DNA of 64,000 nt from Prevotella sp. (GTDB lineage Bacteria > Bacteroidota > Bacteroidia > Bacteroidales > Bacteroidaceae): positions 124,001 through 188,000 of the forward strand of contig JAEEWT010000002.1 of NCBI GenBank assembly GCA_016287755.1, read 5' to 3'. The position numbers and the translations under genes are program-made. Positions 55,301 through 64,000 of the stretch are shown here, one piece after another. The notes beneath the pieces are model-generated. The model searched no databases, was not told the origin of the DNA, and worked only from the letters and a program-made list of their open reading frames with translations. Each line of letters opens with the position of its first letter. Within the stretch, counting starts at the first letter, position 1.

Positions 55301-57979
55301 ATATTCTTCCTTATACTTGAACTCGCGGGAAATGATACTGTTGGACATTTTCAGTGTACCACTCTCTAATACACGGTCACCCGAAATGATGGAATACACC
55401 ACATGTGTATCCTTGTCGGATGATCCAATCTGTATGGTAACCGGTCCGCCATCGCGTGAGAAGGACGTAGATGTCTGGTAGAACCAATCGTGTGTCTCGA
55501 TGCATGGCACCTTGTCATTTAATGAGAACACCACGAATTCCTCCTTGATCGTATCACCAGCACAGGTAGCTTCAATCACATGTTGTCCAGATGACAACGA
55601 AAGGGCATCGATGGGCACCTTCTCGTTCGCCTTCACCGTACCCATATCTTTCCCGTCGATGGAATATTTCACAGTTCCTTCCACCTCCTGACCTGCTGCA
55701 TTCCGCAACGAGAAGCTGAAATTCTTCAGGTCCTTCTTCTCACTTTTCTTGTTGATTTCACAAGAGAAGGCGGTAGGTTTGCTACCTAAGGGTAAGCTGG
55801 TGGAAGCCTCGTGCGACTCGCCACCTTGATCTGTCACGGTAGCCCTGGTGACAAACGAATAGAACCTTGCAGGGCGATACAAAGGACCTCCTGAGGAAAG
55901 GTCTTCCTCGTCCACCCATTCGGGTAGCGTCATCGGAACATCGATACGGAACTCACCCTTCTCATCGGTGGTCACCTCATCGCTGCTCAGTTCCTCGTCA
56001 AAATCGTCAGAATCAAACCAACGCCACCACCACGAACGAGTGCGCACCACGTTGTATGACACCTTGGCTCCCTGTACAGGTACACCGGCATAGGTTTTCG
56101 CACGACCGGTCACGGTAACCACATCACCACTCTTGTATGTTTCCTTCACCTCGTCGAACTCCACCTGGAAGGTAGGACGTTTGTATTCCTCCACACGGAT
56201 AGAGGTGGAAGCGTGGTTAGGCACTTGTATCTGGAACCGACCGGTTAATCCGTTGGTCGGCAAGACGAAATCGAGGGAAGCGGAGCCGTACGCATCGGTG
56301 GTTACTTCCTTTTCCTCCACTGTCTTATAGTTCGCATTCAGCAGTCGTACGGTATAGTGTTTCCCTTCCAGCGCCTGCGTCCTCAGGTCATCGATTTGGT
56401 GTGCCAACATCGAGACGTGTACCGTCTGACCGGGACGATAGATGGAACGGTCGGTAAAGATACTGATTTGGTTGCGTATTTCCTCTTCCTCATTATAATA
56501 GAAACGTCCCCATGACGAGTAGTCGGGCAGATAGCGGTCATCACCTGCAGATACAAAGACCTTGTCAGGACGTCTGTTCCCGTCCTCTTCCATCTGATAG
56601 ATCACCTCCCCTTTCTTGTCACAGGTCAGGTTCACCACCTTGTCGTCCTTTCTGTATCCCTGCGGAATGGTCAGTTTGATGTTTGCCTTGGGTACCGGCT
56701 GACCGGTTGTGGCATTGACTACCACATAGCGCACCTTGTTGTTCGGCAAATACTCTTCCATTCGTAGTAGGTTGCTGACGTAGAGAATCATGCGCTTCTT
56801 ATCGATCTTGTTCTTCGGGGCAGACACCTCTACCAGATAGATTCCCAAGGGAAGCGGACCGATTTCCATCGAGTCTTTACGGGCATAGTATTCCTGCTCG
56901 AAGTAGAAGTCTTTGGTATAGACCTTTTCCGTACCGGCAATCAGTTTCAGTTTCTCATTCTTGAGATTGGCGTTGATATTGCTCTCGCCTGTATGGTTCA
57001 GGCGTGTCACAGTGATCTTCATTTGGGGGATATTGCGGATGGAAGAGAATGCCACCTGAATAGGACGGTCGGGCAATACCACCGTACGCTCAAAAGACAG
57101 GGAGAACATCGGCTGACGGAGTGAGGCCTCCATTTGCTGCAACCGTTTGATGCGCTTCCATGAAGGCCAGCGGTTCTGCACCTCATGGATATAAGCAATG
57201 CGTTCATCAATGGTCACATCGCTACAATCTTCCATAAAGGAGCAACGGTCTATGGCCACCTCTGCGCATTCGGGCAAGTCGCCATACTCCTCAATCAACG
57301 AATCGAGGGCAGCAACATACTTCGAATTCTTGAAACGGGTTCCTTCCTTATCCTCAAAACGCAGTTCCACTTCATTGAGTTTGCAGATAAGCATGGCCTT
57401 GCGGTTACCTGTTGTCTTATAGAAATCATAAGCCAACTGGTATTTCTCTGCCTCGAAAGCCAGCAGGTGCAACAGGTCGTTATTGAAGATCTCACTGTCA
57501 TCACCCTGCTCCACCAAGGGCACGAATTCAGATGTACGATGACGCGACAGCATCTCAGGATCGGCCAACGACTTCGCAAAATAATCAGCACTCAGCTTAC
57601 TGGCATCATCCGCCAACTGGGGATTCTTCTCGTAAACGCTTCCTAATATACTGTTCAGGACAGCTGCCAGGGCCGGTTCTTTCTTTTCAGCCATTTCTGT
57701 CTGCTGCTTCAATCGCTCCACTGCAGGCTGCAGGGAGTCGGGCGAGATTTCCACCATCGCCTGACAATGCTGCAGTCGTGCCTTGATCAGCTGACCGTAA
57801 TTCTTCTCCTTTCCGGCCTTGTCGATAATCTTCTCCAACACCGTCATCTGTGTCTGCGGCAGATCTTGCTTTTCAGCCTCACTGACTTGTTTCCACAGGC
57901 TGTCATAACTTTGTCCAAACAGATTAAAAGGCATAAATACTATCAAAAACAGTAATAATCGTAAATACTTATTCTTCAT
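52379..57979 (-). CDS. Very large alpha-2-macroglobulin family protein with a SusC-like segment
   Basis: A 1866-residue exported protein (signal MKNKYLRLLLFLIVFMPFNLFG). An N-terminal helical part (about 20-330) is followed by MG-type domains: IFTDRSIYRPGQTVHVSML, NGLTGRFQIQVPNHASTSIRVEEYKRPTF, YSIDGKDMG. The A2M region begins at NLNETAFFYPALVADENGNV with LPESVTTWKFMGLAHDKEM. Where active homologs have a Cys-x-Glu-Gln thioester, this has TLPFVGDVNEKNAISLA with no Cys, so covalent trapping is unlikely. Residues about 1080-1104 carry ELNEVVVVGYGVQKKANLTG, a SusC/RagA receptor signature. I start at 57979 where the signal begins. Likely a periplasmic or surface protease-trap-like or envelope protein. 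Confidence 0.9.
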   Translation of the reverse strand: MKNKYLRLLLFLIVFMPFNLFGQSYDSLWKQVSEAEKQDLPQTQMTVLEKIIDKAGKEKNYGQLIKARLQHCQAMVEISPDSLQPAVERLKQQTEMAEKKEPALAAVLNSILGSVYEKNPQLADDASKLSADYFAKSLADPEMLSRHRTSEFVPLVEQGDDSEIFNNDLLHLLAFEAEKYQLAYDFYKTTGNRKAMLICKLNEVELRFEDKEGTRFKNSKYVAALDSLIEEYGDLPECAEVAIDRCSFMEDCSDVTIDERIAYIHEVQNRWPSWKRIKRLQQMEASLRQPMFSLSFERTVVLPDRPIQVAFSSIRNIPQMKITVTRLNHTGESNINANLKNEKLKLIAGTEKVYTKDFYFEQEYYARKDSMEIGPLPLGIYLVEVSAPKNKIDKKRMILYVSNLLRMEEYLPNNKVRYVVVNATTGQPVPKANIKLTIPQGYRKDDKVVNLTCDKKGEVIYQMEEDGNRRPDKVFVSAGDDRYLPDYSSWGRFYYNEEEEIRNQISIFTDRSIYRPGQTVHVSMLAHQIDDLRTQALEGKHYTVRLLNANYKTVEEKEVTTDAYGSASLDFVLPTNGLTGRFQIQVPNHASTSIRVEEYKRPTFQVEFDEVKETYKSGDVVTVTGRAKTYAGVPVQGAKVSYNVVRTRSWWWRWFDSDDFDEELSSDEVTTDEKGEFRIDVPMTLPEWVDEEDLSSGGPLYRPARFYSFVTRATVTDQGGESHEASTSLPLGSKPTAFSCEINKKSEKKDLKNFSFSLRNAAGQEVEGTVKYSIDGKDMGTVKANEKVPIDALSLSSGQHVIEATCAGDTIKEEFVVFSLNDKVPCIETHDWFYQTSTSFSRDGGPVTIQIGSSDKDTHVVYSIISGDRVLESGTLKMSNSIISREFKYKEEYGSGLRLNYAWVKEGNVYTHSTVIERPLPDKKLKVKWVTFRDLLTPGQKEEWTLNITNPDGTPANAQFMATMFDKSLDQLAMHYWNFNTGISQNLPYNSWQYRSSGSFYVSAFQKLPKITYPRIAYSSFTDDITEFASRFSYYGVRIRGRSMLGAPMATGVTRNADMAMMSKAAVAEEEVAVMNAADSSEPELNEVVVVGYGVQKKANLTGSVEGVVASDGQQMDESQVRENLNETAFFYPALVADENGNVALRFTLPESVTTWKFMGLAHDKEMNYGMLDGIAVAKKDVMVQPNMPRFLRIGDKASITTKIFNTAEKDVTGQVGIRLIDPETEQTVFESTQPFSVKQGDTGSATFRVEPNEQTPSLLICKIIAYGDGFSDGEQHYLPILPNSEVVTKTAPFTQHEPGVKTIDLTKLVPSDAKNTKITVEYTNNPAWLMVQTLPFVGDVNEKNAISLAAAYYANKLASHLIGQVPQVKSVFAQWQREEGNETSLMSALEKNQELKALVLNETPWVLDAEDESSQKKALANFFDENALANRLDMALEQLKKLQLDDGSFSWWEGMKGSPSMTAEVMEFLTRLNLLIGTDAATKNILSQANSYLSEIVIDEVADMKRREKKGEKVYIWYSHALQWVYINAISNRELNAKEQEATDYLLGKLEKMNTKQSMYAKAKMAVVLARNGKKEKADIYMKSLKEYMVYTEEQGRYFDTPRAGYSWFDYRIPTQTAVIEAWQLLTPKDQQTITELRRWLLLQKRTQNWDTPINCVNAVFAFLNGNTEQLGHQEQTVLKVDGKQLDLPKATAGMGYVKTVVPEKEARSLTAEKSSTGTSWGAVYAQFLQPTSSVEDHSAGLKVRRQLLTQDGKPVTNLKVGDRVVVRLTIEADQDYDYVQLIDKRAACMEPVNQRSGYHWGYYCAPKDQTTHYYFDILSKGKHVVESEYYIDRPGTYETGTCVVQCAYSPEYMGTTKSQTIVIK

Positions 57980-58012
57980 GACCGTTATTTTCTTTGGTTC
58001 ATAAGATAAATG

Positions 58013-58043
58013 CAAAGATACGAGTTTTCTTGCATAACACAAA
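58013..58043 (-). promoter_or_regulatory. Promoter of the A2M operon
   Basis: On the minus strand TTTG (58040-58043), 19 nt, TATCTTTG (58013-58020), 33 nt upstream of the start codon. Confidence 0.7.
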
Positions 58044-58143
58044 CACTCTTTAACGATTTATTTGGATATACTAAGAAACTTTAGCAAAGGCACCTGTTTG
58101 TTTACAAAAAAAACAGGAAATAATGGAATAAATGCAGATTTAT

Positions 58144-58174
58144 TTTGTATTCTGCTCGCTTATTCGTACCTTTG
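58144..58174 (+). promoter_or_regulatory. Promoter of the cellobiose phosphorylase gene
   Basis: TTTG (58144-58147), 19 nt containing TGCTCGCTTATTCG, TACCTTTG (58167-58174). The spacer resembles the two MATE promoters. Confidence 0.7.
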
Positions 58175-58189
58175 CATAATGGAATAAAA

Positions 58190-58236
58190 CCCATATCAAA
58201 CCTATTAAGCCCATTAAGCCTATTAAACCCATTAAA
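58190..58236 (+). repeat. 9-bp tandem repeat ahead of the cellobiose phosphorylase gene
   Basis: CCTATTAAG, CCCATTAAG, CCTATTAAA and CCCATTAAA start at 58201, 58210, 58219 and 58228, with a partial unit at 58190. The tract ends 2 nt before the ATG, so it occupies the ribosome binding region. Confidence 0.9.
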
Positions 58237-58238
58237 AT

Positions 58239-60752
58239 ATGACTAACAAAATGTATGGACATTTCGATGATGCCGCCCGAGAATACGTCATCACCGACCC
58301 ACAGACTCCCTGGCCCTGGATTAACTATCTGGGCAACGAAGATTTCTTCTCACTGATCTCCAACACCGCTGGTGGCTATTCCTTCTTCAAGGATGCCAAG
58401 TTCCGCCGTATCACCCGCTACCGCTATAATGGCGTACCGATGGATAATGGTGGCCGCTATTTCTACATCAACGACGGTGGCATTGTCTGGAACCCCGGTT
58501 TCAAGCCCTGTAAGACACCGCTCGACTTCTACGAATGTCGCCACGGTATGAGCTACACCCGCATTACCGGACGAAAGAACGGCATTGAAGCCAGCGTACT
58601 CTTCTTCGTTCCCTTGAAGAAATGGTGCGAAGTTCAGAAACTGACACTGAAGAACACCACTGGCGAAACCAGGAAGTTCAAATTCTTCTCGTTTGCAGAG
58701 TGGTGCTTATGGAACGCGGCTACCGACATGGAGAATTTCCAGCGTAACTTCTCTACGGGTGAGGTAGAGATAGACGGCAGTGTGATCTATCACAAGACAG
58801 AATACAAGGAACGCCGTAACCACTTTGCGTTCTATAGTGTGAATACGCCCATCAACGGTTTCGATACCGACCGCGAGAGTTTCATCGGACTGTACAACGA
58901 GTTCTCTTGTCCTGACTGCGTGATGGCTGGTCAGCCCAAGAACAGCGTGGCACATGGATGGAGTCCCATCGCCTCACATTATATAGAAGTGGAACTGAAA
59001 GCCGGTGAGAGCAAGGATTTCATCTTCGTGCTGGGATATGTTGAGAACGAGCAGGAGGAGAAATACGAGAAAGAAAAGACACCCGGTTTGATTACATCTC
59101 TTGACAAGCTCGACCGCACCTTTATCAATAAGGCCAAGGCTCGTGCCTGCATCGAGGAGTTCAATACCACTGAGAAAGTGAATGCTGCTTTCAAGGAGCT
59201 CAATGCTTACTGGGATGACCTGCTTGACCGCTACAGCGTGAAGAGCGGAAACGAGAAGCTCGACCGTATGGTGAACATCTGGAACCAATACCAGTGCATG
59301 GTGACGTTCAACTTCTCTCGTTCGGCCAGCTTCTTTGAGAGTGGCATCGGACGAGGCATGGGCTTCCGCGACAGTAATCAGGATTTGGTGGGATTCGTTC
59401 ATCAGATTCCCAGCAGAGCGCGTCAGCGCATCATCGACATTGCCTCCACCCAATTCCCCGACGGCGGATGCTACCATCAGTACCAGCCGCTCACCAAAAG
59501 GGGTAACAACGATATCGGCGGCGGCTTTAACGACGACCCGATGTGGCTCATTTTCGGTACGGTGGCCTATATCAAAGAGACTGGCGACTTCTCCATTCTT
59601 GACGAACCCGTGCCCTGGGATAACGAACCGGGTACCGAGGTATCACTGTTCGAACACCTGCGCATCTCGTTCAACCACGTCATCGAGAACCTGGGTCCGC
59701 ATATGCTCCCGCTCATTGGTCGTGCCGACTGGAACGACTGTCTGAACCTGAACTGTTTCTCATGGGATCCCAACGAGAGTTTCCAGACTACCGAAAACAA
59801 GACGGAAGGCTCTAAGGCTGAATCGCTGATGATTGCCGGTTTGTTCGTGGTGTGCGGCAATGACTATGTGGAACTGTGCAAGGAACTATCTTGTAAAGCT
59901 AGTGAGACTAATCAAACTAGCCATTTCTCCGCTGAAGCTGATCGGGCACAAAAAGCAGTGGATGCCATGATTGCCGCCGTGAAGAAGCATGGTTGGGATG
60001 GAGAGTGGTATCTCCGTGCCTATGACTTCTATGGCAACAAGATCGGCTCACACGAAAACGAGGAAGGAAAGATCTTCATCGAGAGTCAGGGCTGGTGCAC
60101 CATGGCGGGTATCGGCATGGAAGAAGGTATGGTGGATAAATCGCTCGATGCATGCAAGAAGTATCTCGACTCTGAGCATGGCATGGTACTCAACAATCCT
60201 GCCTTCACCACCTACCATGTGGAGATGGGAGAAATCTCCAGCTATCCCGCTGGATACAAGGAAAATGCAGGTATCTTCTGTCATAACAACCCGTGGGTGA
60301 TCATTGGTGAGACCGTTGCCGGACGTGGTAACGATGCATGGGAGCACTATGTGAAGATCTGTCCGGCATTCATCAAAGACCAGACCTTGCACAAGGTAGA
60401 GCCGTATGTCTATTCGCAGATGGTGGCAGGAAAGGATGCCGCCAAGCCCGGTGAAGGTAAGAACAGCTGGCTCACCGGTACCGCTGCCTGGAACTGGTAC
60501 ACCATCACGCAGTTCATTCTCGGCATCAAACCTGATTACAACGGACTGCTCATCAATCCGTGCTTACCTGCTACCGCTAAGGAATACACGGTGAAGCGCA
60601 AGTTCCGCGGGGCAGAATACATCATCACCGTGAAGAATCCTAATGGGGTTCAGAAGGGTGTGAAGCAGATTCTCTTCGACGGGAAGGCTATCGACGGGAA
60701 CGTCGTTCCAGCCACCGAGGGCAAGCACACGGTGGAAGTCACGATGGGATAA
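58239..60752 (+). CDS. Cellobiose phosphorylase (GH94)
   Basis: An 837-residue cytoplasmic enzyme that splits cellobiose with phosphate into glucose 1-phosphate and glucose, saving ATP. From memory it follows the Cellvibrio gilvus enzyme closely: [79 protein letters not shown] and the catalytic Asp in [16 protein letters not shown]. About 11 residues around [14 protein letters not shown] are extra relative to that enzyme and coincide with a 9-bp CTAG repeat. No transporter is adjacent. A strong terminator follows. Confidence 0.93.
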   Translation: MTNKMYGHFDDAAREYVITDPQTPWPWINYLGNEDFFSLISNTAGGYSFFKDAKFRRITRYRYNGVPMDNGGRYFYINDGGIVWNPGFKPCKTPLDFYECRHGMSYTRITGRKNGIEASVLFFVPLKKWCEVQKLTLKNTTGETRKFKFFSFAEWCLWNAATDMENFQRNFSTGEVEIDGSVIYHKTEYKERRNHFAFYSVNTPINGFDTDRESFIGLYNEFSCPDCVMAGQPKNSVAHGWSPIASHYIEVELKAGESKDFIFVLGYVENEQEEKYEKEKTPGLITSLDKLDRTFINKAKARACIEEFNTTEKVNAAFKELNAYWDDLLDRYSVKSGNEKLDRMVNIWNQYQCMVTFNFSRSASFFESGIGRGMGFRDSNQDLVGFVHQIPSRARQRIIDIASTQFPDGGCYHQYQPLTKRGNNDIGGGFNDDPMWLIFGTVAYIKETGDFSILDEPVPWDNEPGTEVSLFEHLRISFNHVIENLGPHMLPLIGRADWNDCLNLNCFSWDPNESFQTTENKTEGSKAESLMIAGLFVVCGNDYVELCKELSCKASETNQTSHFSAEADRAQKAVDAMIAAVKKHGWDGEWYLRAYDFYGNKIGSHENEEGKIFIESQGWCTMAGIGMEEGMVDKSLDACKKYLDSEHGMVLNNPAFTTYHVEMGEISSYPAGYKENAGIFCHNNPWVIIGETVAGRGNDAWEHYVKICPAFIKDQTLHKVEPYVYSQMVAGKDAAKPGEGKNSWLTGTAAWNWYTITQFILGIKPDYNGLLINPCLPATAKEYTVKRKFRGAEYIITVKNPNGVQKGVKQILFDGKAIDGNVVPATEGKHTVEVTMG
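59897..59923 (+). repeat. 9-bp CTAG-type repeat inside the cellobiose phosphorylase gene
   Basis: CTAG 59899, CTAA 59908 and CTAG 59917 are exactly 9 bp apart (units GCTAGTGAG, ACTAATCAA, ACTAGCCAT), encoding ASE-TNQ-TSH. Confidence 0.75.
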
Positions 60753-60767
60753 GTCGTCACGACACCA

Positions 60768-60808
60768 AAAACAGGAAAGAGACAAACGCCTCTTTCCTGT
60801 TTTCTTTT
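60768..60808 (+). terminator. Terminator of the cellobiose phosphorylase gene
   Basis: CAGGAAAGAG (60772-60781) pairs with CTCTTTCCTG (60790-60799), extended by A/T pairs, followed by TTTTCTTTTT. Confidence 0.92.
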
Positions 60809-60809
60809 T

Positions 60810-61369
60810 ACGTCATACGATAGATGATGCAGGTGGTAAGAATCATTTGTCCTATGGAATGACAACATTTTGAATTTTACTGACAACATACCTTTCTCAT
60901 TTCGTCTATTTGAAAATCATTTCCAGTGGGGCGAAAAAACGCGCTGGAAATGGCATTTTGGTAACAGACTGATAATGAGGACGCTATAAAAACAAGGCAC
61001 ATGGTCATCTCCAAAAGATGTGTTTTTCAATGCTAAAACCATAGGAAACGGGAGCCAATTCCATAGGTAATGAGCTGTAATACCTATGTTTTTGCGTATC
61101 AAAAAGCCTGGTTTTGCACCCAAAGTAGCCTACTTACGGGTGGCAACAAGGCCAGTTACTACCGTTAAGAAGCCTTGTAACTTGATTCTAACACCCAATT
61201 CGGTCTTTTCTCCCATTCTTCTTTTTCTAGAATGATCAAAAATACAGGTGCATTTTTTGACATATTTTCTTTACATCTCCTTTGGAAGAAGAAAATATTT
61301 TTGTAATCTTTATGCGTATTTCATAAATAATTTGTAATTTTGCGTCACGAATCTATTAACTACAAATTC
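60810..61369. other. Gene-free stretch with a run of hairpins
   Basis: No convincing coding frame. At least five inverted repeats follow one another: CATTTCCAG/CTGGAAATG (60918-60952, inner GCG/CGC), AAAAACA/TGTTTTT (60988-61027, inner CATCT/AGATG), CATAGGTA/TACCTATG (61062-61088, then TTTTTG), TTGCACCC/GGGTGGCAA (61114-61146, one bulge) and ACAAGGC/GCCTTGT (61146-61178). This may be a structured RNA or a decayed element. Confidence 0.55.
61062..61093 (+). terminator. Terminator-like hairpin in the gene-free stretch
   Basis: A perfect 8-bp stem, CATAGGTA (61062-61069) with TACCTATG (61081-61088), is followed by TTTTTG. No gene ends nearby, so it may end a non-coding transcript from the region before it. 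Confidence 0.5.
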
Positions 61370-63466
61370 ATGATCAACAAACAACTATTACATCCGGAAA
61401 GCATTGTCGTTATAGGCGGCTCGAATAACATCCATAAACCTGGTGGTGCCATTGTACGGAACATTGTACAAGGAGGCTATCGTGGAACATTACGCATCGT
61501 CAACCCCAAGGAAGATGAGGTGCAGGGCATCAAGGTGTTTCACGATGTGAAAGAGGTGCCACCTACTGATTTAGCCATCCTTGTCGTGGCTGCCAGATAC
61601 TGTCCCGACTACGTGGAGTACCTCGCAGCAGAAAAGAATGTGCAGGCCTTCATCATCATCTCGGCCGGTTTTGGTGAAGAGACAAAGGAAGGGGCTGTCT
61701 TGGAAGAGCAGATTCTCCACTCATGTGAGAAATACGGTGCCGCCCTGATCGGTCCTAACTGTATCGGACTGATGAACGAATGGCATCATAGCGTCTTTAC
61801 CAAGCCCATCCCCACCCTCAAACGCGAAGGTGTTGACTTTATCAGCGGATCAGGTGCCACTGCGGTGTTTATCTTAGAGAGTGCTGTGACCAAAGGACTG
61901 CCGTTCAATAGTGTTTGGAGTATCGGTAACGGAAAGCAAATCGGCATCGAGGACGTGCTACAGTATATGGACGAGCACTTCGACGCGGAGAACGACTCAA
62001 AGGTAAAGCTCCTGTATATAGAGAATGTGGGCAATCCCGACAAACTTTTGTTCCATGCCAGCTCACTGATCCGCAAGGGCTGTCGCATCGCCGCCATCAA
62101 GGCCGGCTCGTCAGAGAGTGGCAGTCGGGCAGCATCCTCCCACACGGGTGCCATCGCCAGTAGTGACTCTGCCGTAGAGGCTCTGTTCCGCAAGGCAGGT
62201 ATCGTTCGATGCTTCTCACGAGAGGAGCTGACAACAGTAGGATGTATCTTCACCTTACCGCCTCTCACAGGTAAGAACTTCGCTATCGTTACCCATGCCG
62301 GTGGACCTGGTGTGATGCTCACTGATGCCTTGTCGAAGGGTGGCATGAACATCCCCAAACTTGAAGGACCCGCTGCTGATGAACTGAAAGCACAACTACT
62401 GCCTGGCTCATCGGTTTCCAACCCCATCGACATCCTTGCCACGGGAGCAGGAAAAGAACTTGGCATTGCCATCGATTACTGTGAGCAACGCTTCGATGAG
62501 ATCGATGCCATCTTTGTGATTTTTGGTACCCCAGGACTGGTTCAGCTTTATGAGGCATACGATGTGCTTCACCAAAAGATCCTTTCTTGCAAGAAACCCA
62601 TCTTTCCCATCCTTCCCAGCGTACATACGGCTGGACCCGAAGTGGCGGAGTTCCTGAAAAAAGGACATGTGAACTTCAGTGATGAGGTAACGTTGGCCAC
62701 GGCTCTCACCCAAATCATGAAGACGCCACCGCCTGCAGCGCCCGAGATAGAGCTCTACGGTGTGGACATTATCAAGATCAGGGAGATTATAGCCGGAATT
62801 CCTAATAATATCGGTCATTCCGACTCTTCAGGATACCTTCCCCCGGAAACCGTGCACCAGCTATTGGAATGCGCAGGTATTCCCATGGTTCCTGAGAAGG
62901 TGAGTGCCGATATGAAAGAACTAACCACCTTCGCCAACAAGGTGGGTTACCCTGTAGTGGCAAAGGTGGTCGGTCCGGTACATAAGAGTGATGTGGGCGG
63001 TGTTGCCCTGAATATCCGCACCCCTGAGCATCTTGCCCTCGAGTTTGAGCGGATGATGAAGATCGAGGGCGCAACCGGTGTGATGGTACAGAAGATGCTC
63101 AAGGGCACCGAGCTCTTCATCGGCGCCAAATACGAGCAGCGCTTCGGTCATGTAGTACTCTGCGGCTTAGGCGGCATCTTCGTGGAGGTGCTGAAGGATG
63201 TGTCGAGCGGTCTTGCTCCACTCTCCTACCCCGAGGCCTACTCCATGATCCGTTCGCTCCGTGCCTACAAGATCATCAAGGGTACACGCGGTCAGCAAGG
63301 CATCAACGAGCAGCGCTATGCCGAGATTATCGTACGCCTCTCCACCCTTCTTCGTTTTGCCACGGAGATCAAGGAGATGGATATCAACCCATTACTGGCA
63401 GACGATAAGGATGTGATAGCCGTTGATGCGAGAATCCGGATAGAGAAGAACGATATCAGTTCCTGA
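61370..63466 (+). CDS. ADP-forming acyl-CoA synthetase (acetate--CoA ligase type)
   Basis: A 698-residue fusion of the alpha and beta parts of NDP-forming acyl-CoA synthetase. The CoA-binding Rossmann domain (1-130, SIVVIGGSNNIHKPGGAIVRNI) is followed by two succinyl-CoA-ligase-like domains with the phospho-His motif in AASSHTGAIASSDSAVEALF, and a C-terminal ATP-grasp domain (about 485-698, YPVVAKVVGPVHKSDVGGVALNI). It makes ATP from acetyl-CoA or another acyl-CoA during fermentation; the acyl group is uncertain. I start at 61370 because the TAATTTTG promoter box (61335-61342) overlaps the longer frame. It overlaps the convergent clpB end by 11 nt. Confidence 0.9.
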   Translation: MINKQLLHPESIVVIGGSNNIHKPGGAIVRNIVQGGYRGTLRIVNPKEDEVQGIKVFHDVKEVPPTDLAILVVAARYCPDYVEYLAAEKNVQAFIIISAGFGEETKEGAVLEEQILHSCEKYGAALIGPNCIGLMNEWHHSVFTKPIPTLKREGVDFISGSGATAVFILESAVTKGLPFNSVWSIGNGKQIGIEDVLQYMDEHFDAENDSKVKLLYIENVGNPDKLLFHASSLIRKGCRIAAIKAGSSESGSRAASSHTGAIASSDSAVEALFRKAGIVRCFSREELTTVGCIFTLPPLTGKNFAIVTHAGGPGVMLTDALSKGGMNIPKLEGPAADELKAQLLPGSSVSNPIDILATGAGKELGIAIDYCEQRFDEIDAIFVIFGTPGLVQLYEAYDVLHQKILSCKKPIFPILPSVHTAGPEVAEFLKKGHVNFSDEVTLATALTQIMKTPPPAAPEIELYGVDIIKIREIIAGIPNNIGHSDSSGYLPPETVHQLLECAGIPMVPEKVSADMKELTTFANKVGYPVVAKVVGPVHKSDVGGVALNIRTPEHLALEFERMMKIEGATGVMVQKMLKGTELFIGAKYEQRFGHVVLCGLGGIFVEVLKDVSSGLAPLSYPEAYSMIRSLRAYKIIKGTRGQQGINEQRYAEIIVRLSTLLRFATEIKEMDINPLLADDKDVIAVDARIRIEKNDISS

Positions 63467-64000
63467 ATACCAGTCCTTCGCCGAAGCTATCGATGATGAT
63501 GGCCTTATCACGGTTCACATCACCAGCCAACAGTTTCTTAGAGAGGTCGTTCAGCACATAATGCTGGATGGCCCTTTTTACTGGTCGTGCACCGAACTCC
63601 GGATCGTAACCCACCTCTGTCAGGAAATCTATGGTTGGCTGTGTCCACTCCAATTGGAGATCCTGCTCCTTCAGCATTTTCTGCACCTGTTTCATCTGCA
63701 GCGTCACCACATCGGCGATCTCTTGCTGTGTCAGTGGTAGGAACATGATGGTCTCATCGATACGGTTCAGGAACTCAGGACGGATGGTCTGCTTCAGCAT
63801 CGTCATGAGCTGGGCACGCAAGGATGACAGTTGCGCATCACGATTACTGTTCCCTTCCATCTGTTCAACGGTCTCGCGGATCAGCTGACTACCCAGGTTA
63901 CTGGTCATGATAATGATGGTGTTCTTGAAGTTCACCGTACGTCCTTTATTGTCAGTCAGACGACCGTCATCCAACACTTGCAGCAGGATATTGAACACAT
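63456..64000 (-). CDS. clpB: ATP-dependent chaperone ClpB, C-terminal part
   Basis: The last about 180 residues of a Hsp100 disaggregase, cut by the right edge. Visible are the Walker B region of the second AAA+ domain (VFNILLQVLDDGRLTDNKG), sensor 1 (TIIIMTSNLGS), PEFLNRIDETIMF with the arginine finger, and sensor 2 (YDPEFGARPVKRAIQHYVLNDLSKKLL). The C-terminus is short and of ClpB type. The start is outside the window. Confidence 0.93.
   Translation of the reverse strand, partial: VFNILLQVLDDGRLTDNKGRTVNFKNTIIIMTSNLGSQLIRETVEQMEGNSNRDAQLSSLRAQLMTMLKQTIRPEFLNRIDETIMFLPLTQQEIADVVTLQMKQVQKMLKEQDLQLEWTQPTIDFLTEVGYDPEFGARPVKRAIQHYVLNDLSKKLLAGDVNRDKAIIIDSFGEGLVFRN

Noticed and set aside
60917..61123. 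A 68-codon minus-strand frame as a gene
   Set aside because: It lies across several inverted repeats, has no promoter, signal or recognisable domain, and the codons look random.

Overview
The window looks like a chromosome segment of a member of Bacteroidales, most likely a Prevotella-type (Prevotellaceae) gut, rumen or oral bacterium. The evidence is the Bacteroidota promoter signature (TTTG or TTG, about 19-20 nt, TAnnTTTG) ahead of many genes, mostly weak ribosome binding sites, type IX secretion proteins (PorE- and PorQ-like), DUF1573 and alpha-2-macroglobulin family proteins, SusC-like signature text, DUF5056/PspC-type sigma operons, and many secreted polysaccharide hydrolases. The genus is an inference; nothing here fixes the species.

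Layout. 1-4557 (minus): a cut TonB-like gene, ilvE, xseB-xseA and a secreted subtilisin-like protease. 4762-12118 (plus): a MATE transporter, a cytidylate-kinase-like protein, a phosphoesterase, then a dTDP-sugar cluster (rfbB, purT, an FdtA-type ketoisomerase, a FemAB-like acyltransferase, a DegT aminotransferase). 12123-14921 (minus): lutA-lutB-lutC lactate oxidation. 15055-17653 (minus): lipoprotein, ECF sigma factor and a membrane-anchored barrel protein, preceded by an array of four palindromes at exact 22-bp spacing. 17903-19711: a GH2 beta-glucuronidase-like enzyme. 19933-22276 (plus): tRNA-Ser with a duplicated 3' end, then an ExbB/ExbD operon. 22360-27231: an Lrp-type regulator, folA, thyA, an rRNA methyltransferase and a carboxylesterase. 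27381-30332 (plus): envelope proteins and a PspC/sigma/DUF5056 unit. 30346-34313 (minus): PorE-like lipoprotein and topB. 34702-36190: a phosphoesterase lipoprotein and a partner. 36243-41503 (minus): GH51 arabinofuranosidase and GH2 beta-galactosidase. 41704-44954: an AT-rich islet with a 37-residue ORF, a zinc-peptidase-like protein, a DUF2971 protein and a gene-free structured stretch. 44955-50102: tatD, prenyl synthase, tonB, porQ, cmk, ispH. 50143-57979 (minus): meaB, DUF1573 and a giant alpha-2-macroglobulin. 58239-60752: cellobiose phosphorylase. 60753-61369: a gene-free run of hairpins. 61370-64000: ADP-forming acyl-CoA synthetase and the end of clpB.

Together the genes describe a saccharolytic anaerobe: secreted GH2/GH51 enzymes release sugars, cellobiose phosphorylase conserves energy from cellobiose, Lut proteins and the ADP-forming synthetase handle organic acids and acyl-CoA, and TonB/ExbBD plus type IX parts serve the outer membrane.

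The most unusual signals are not genes. (1) Short tandem microrepeats with exact 7-, 8- or 9-bp periods fill many gaps between genes. A CTAG-based 9-bp family also sits in frame inside three coding regions and, downstream of xseA, makes a ladder of in-frame TAG stops. (2) There are two unrelated 22-bp-period palindrome arrays. (3) A SusC/RagA-like signature peptide sits inside the alpha-2-macroglobulin. (4) Two structured gene-free regions and one promoter-plus-terminator unit look like non-coding RNA or decayed mobile DNA. All calls were made by eye, without computation or database search.
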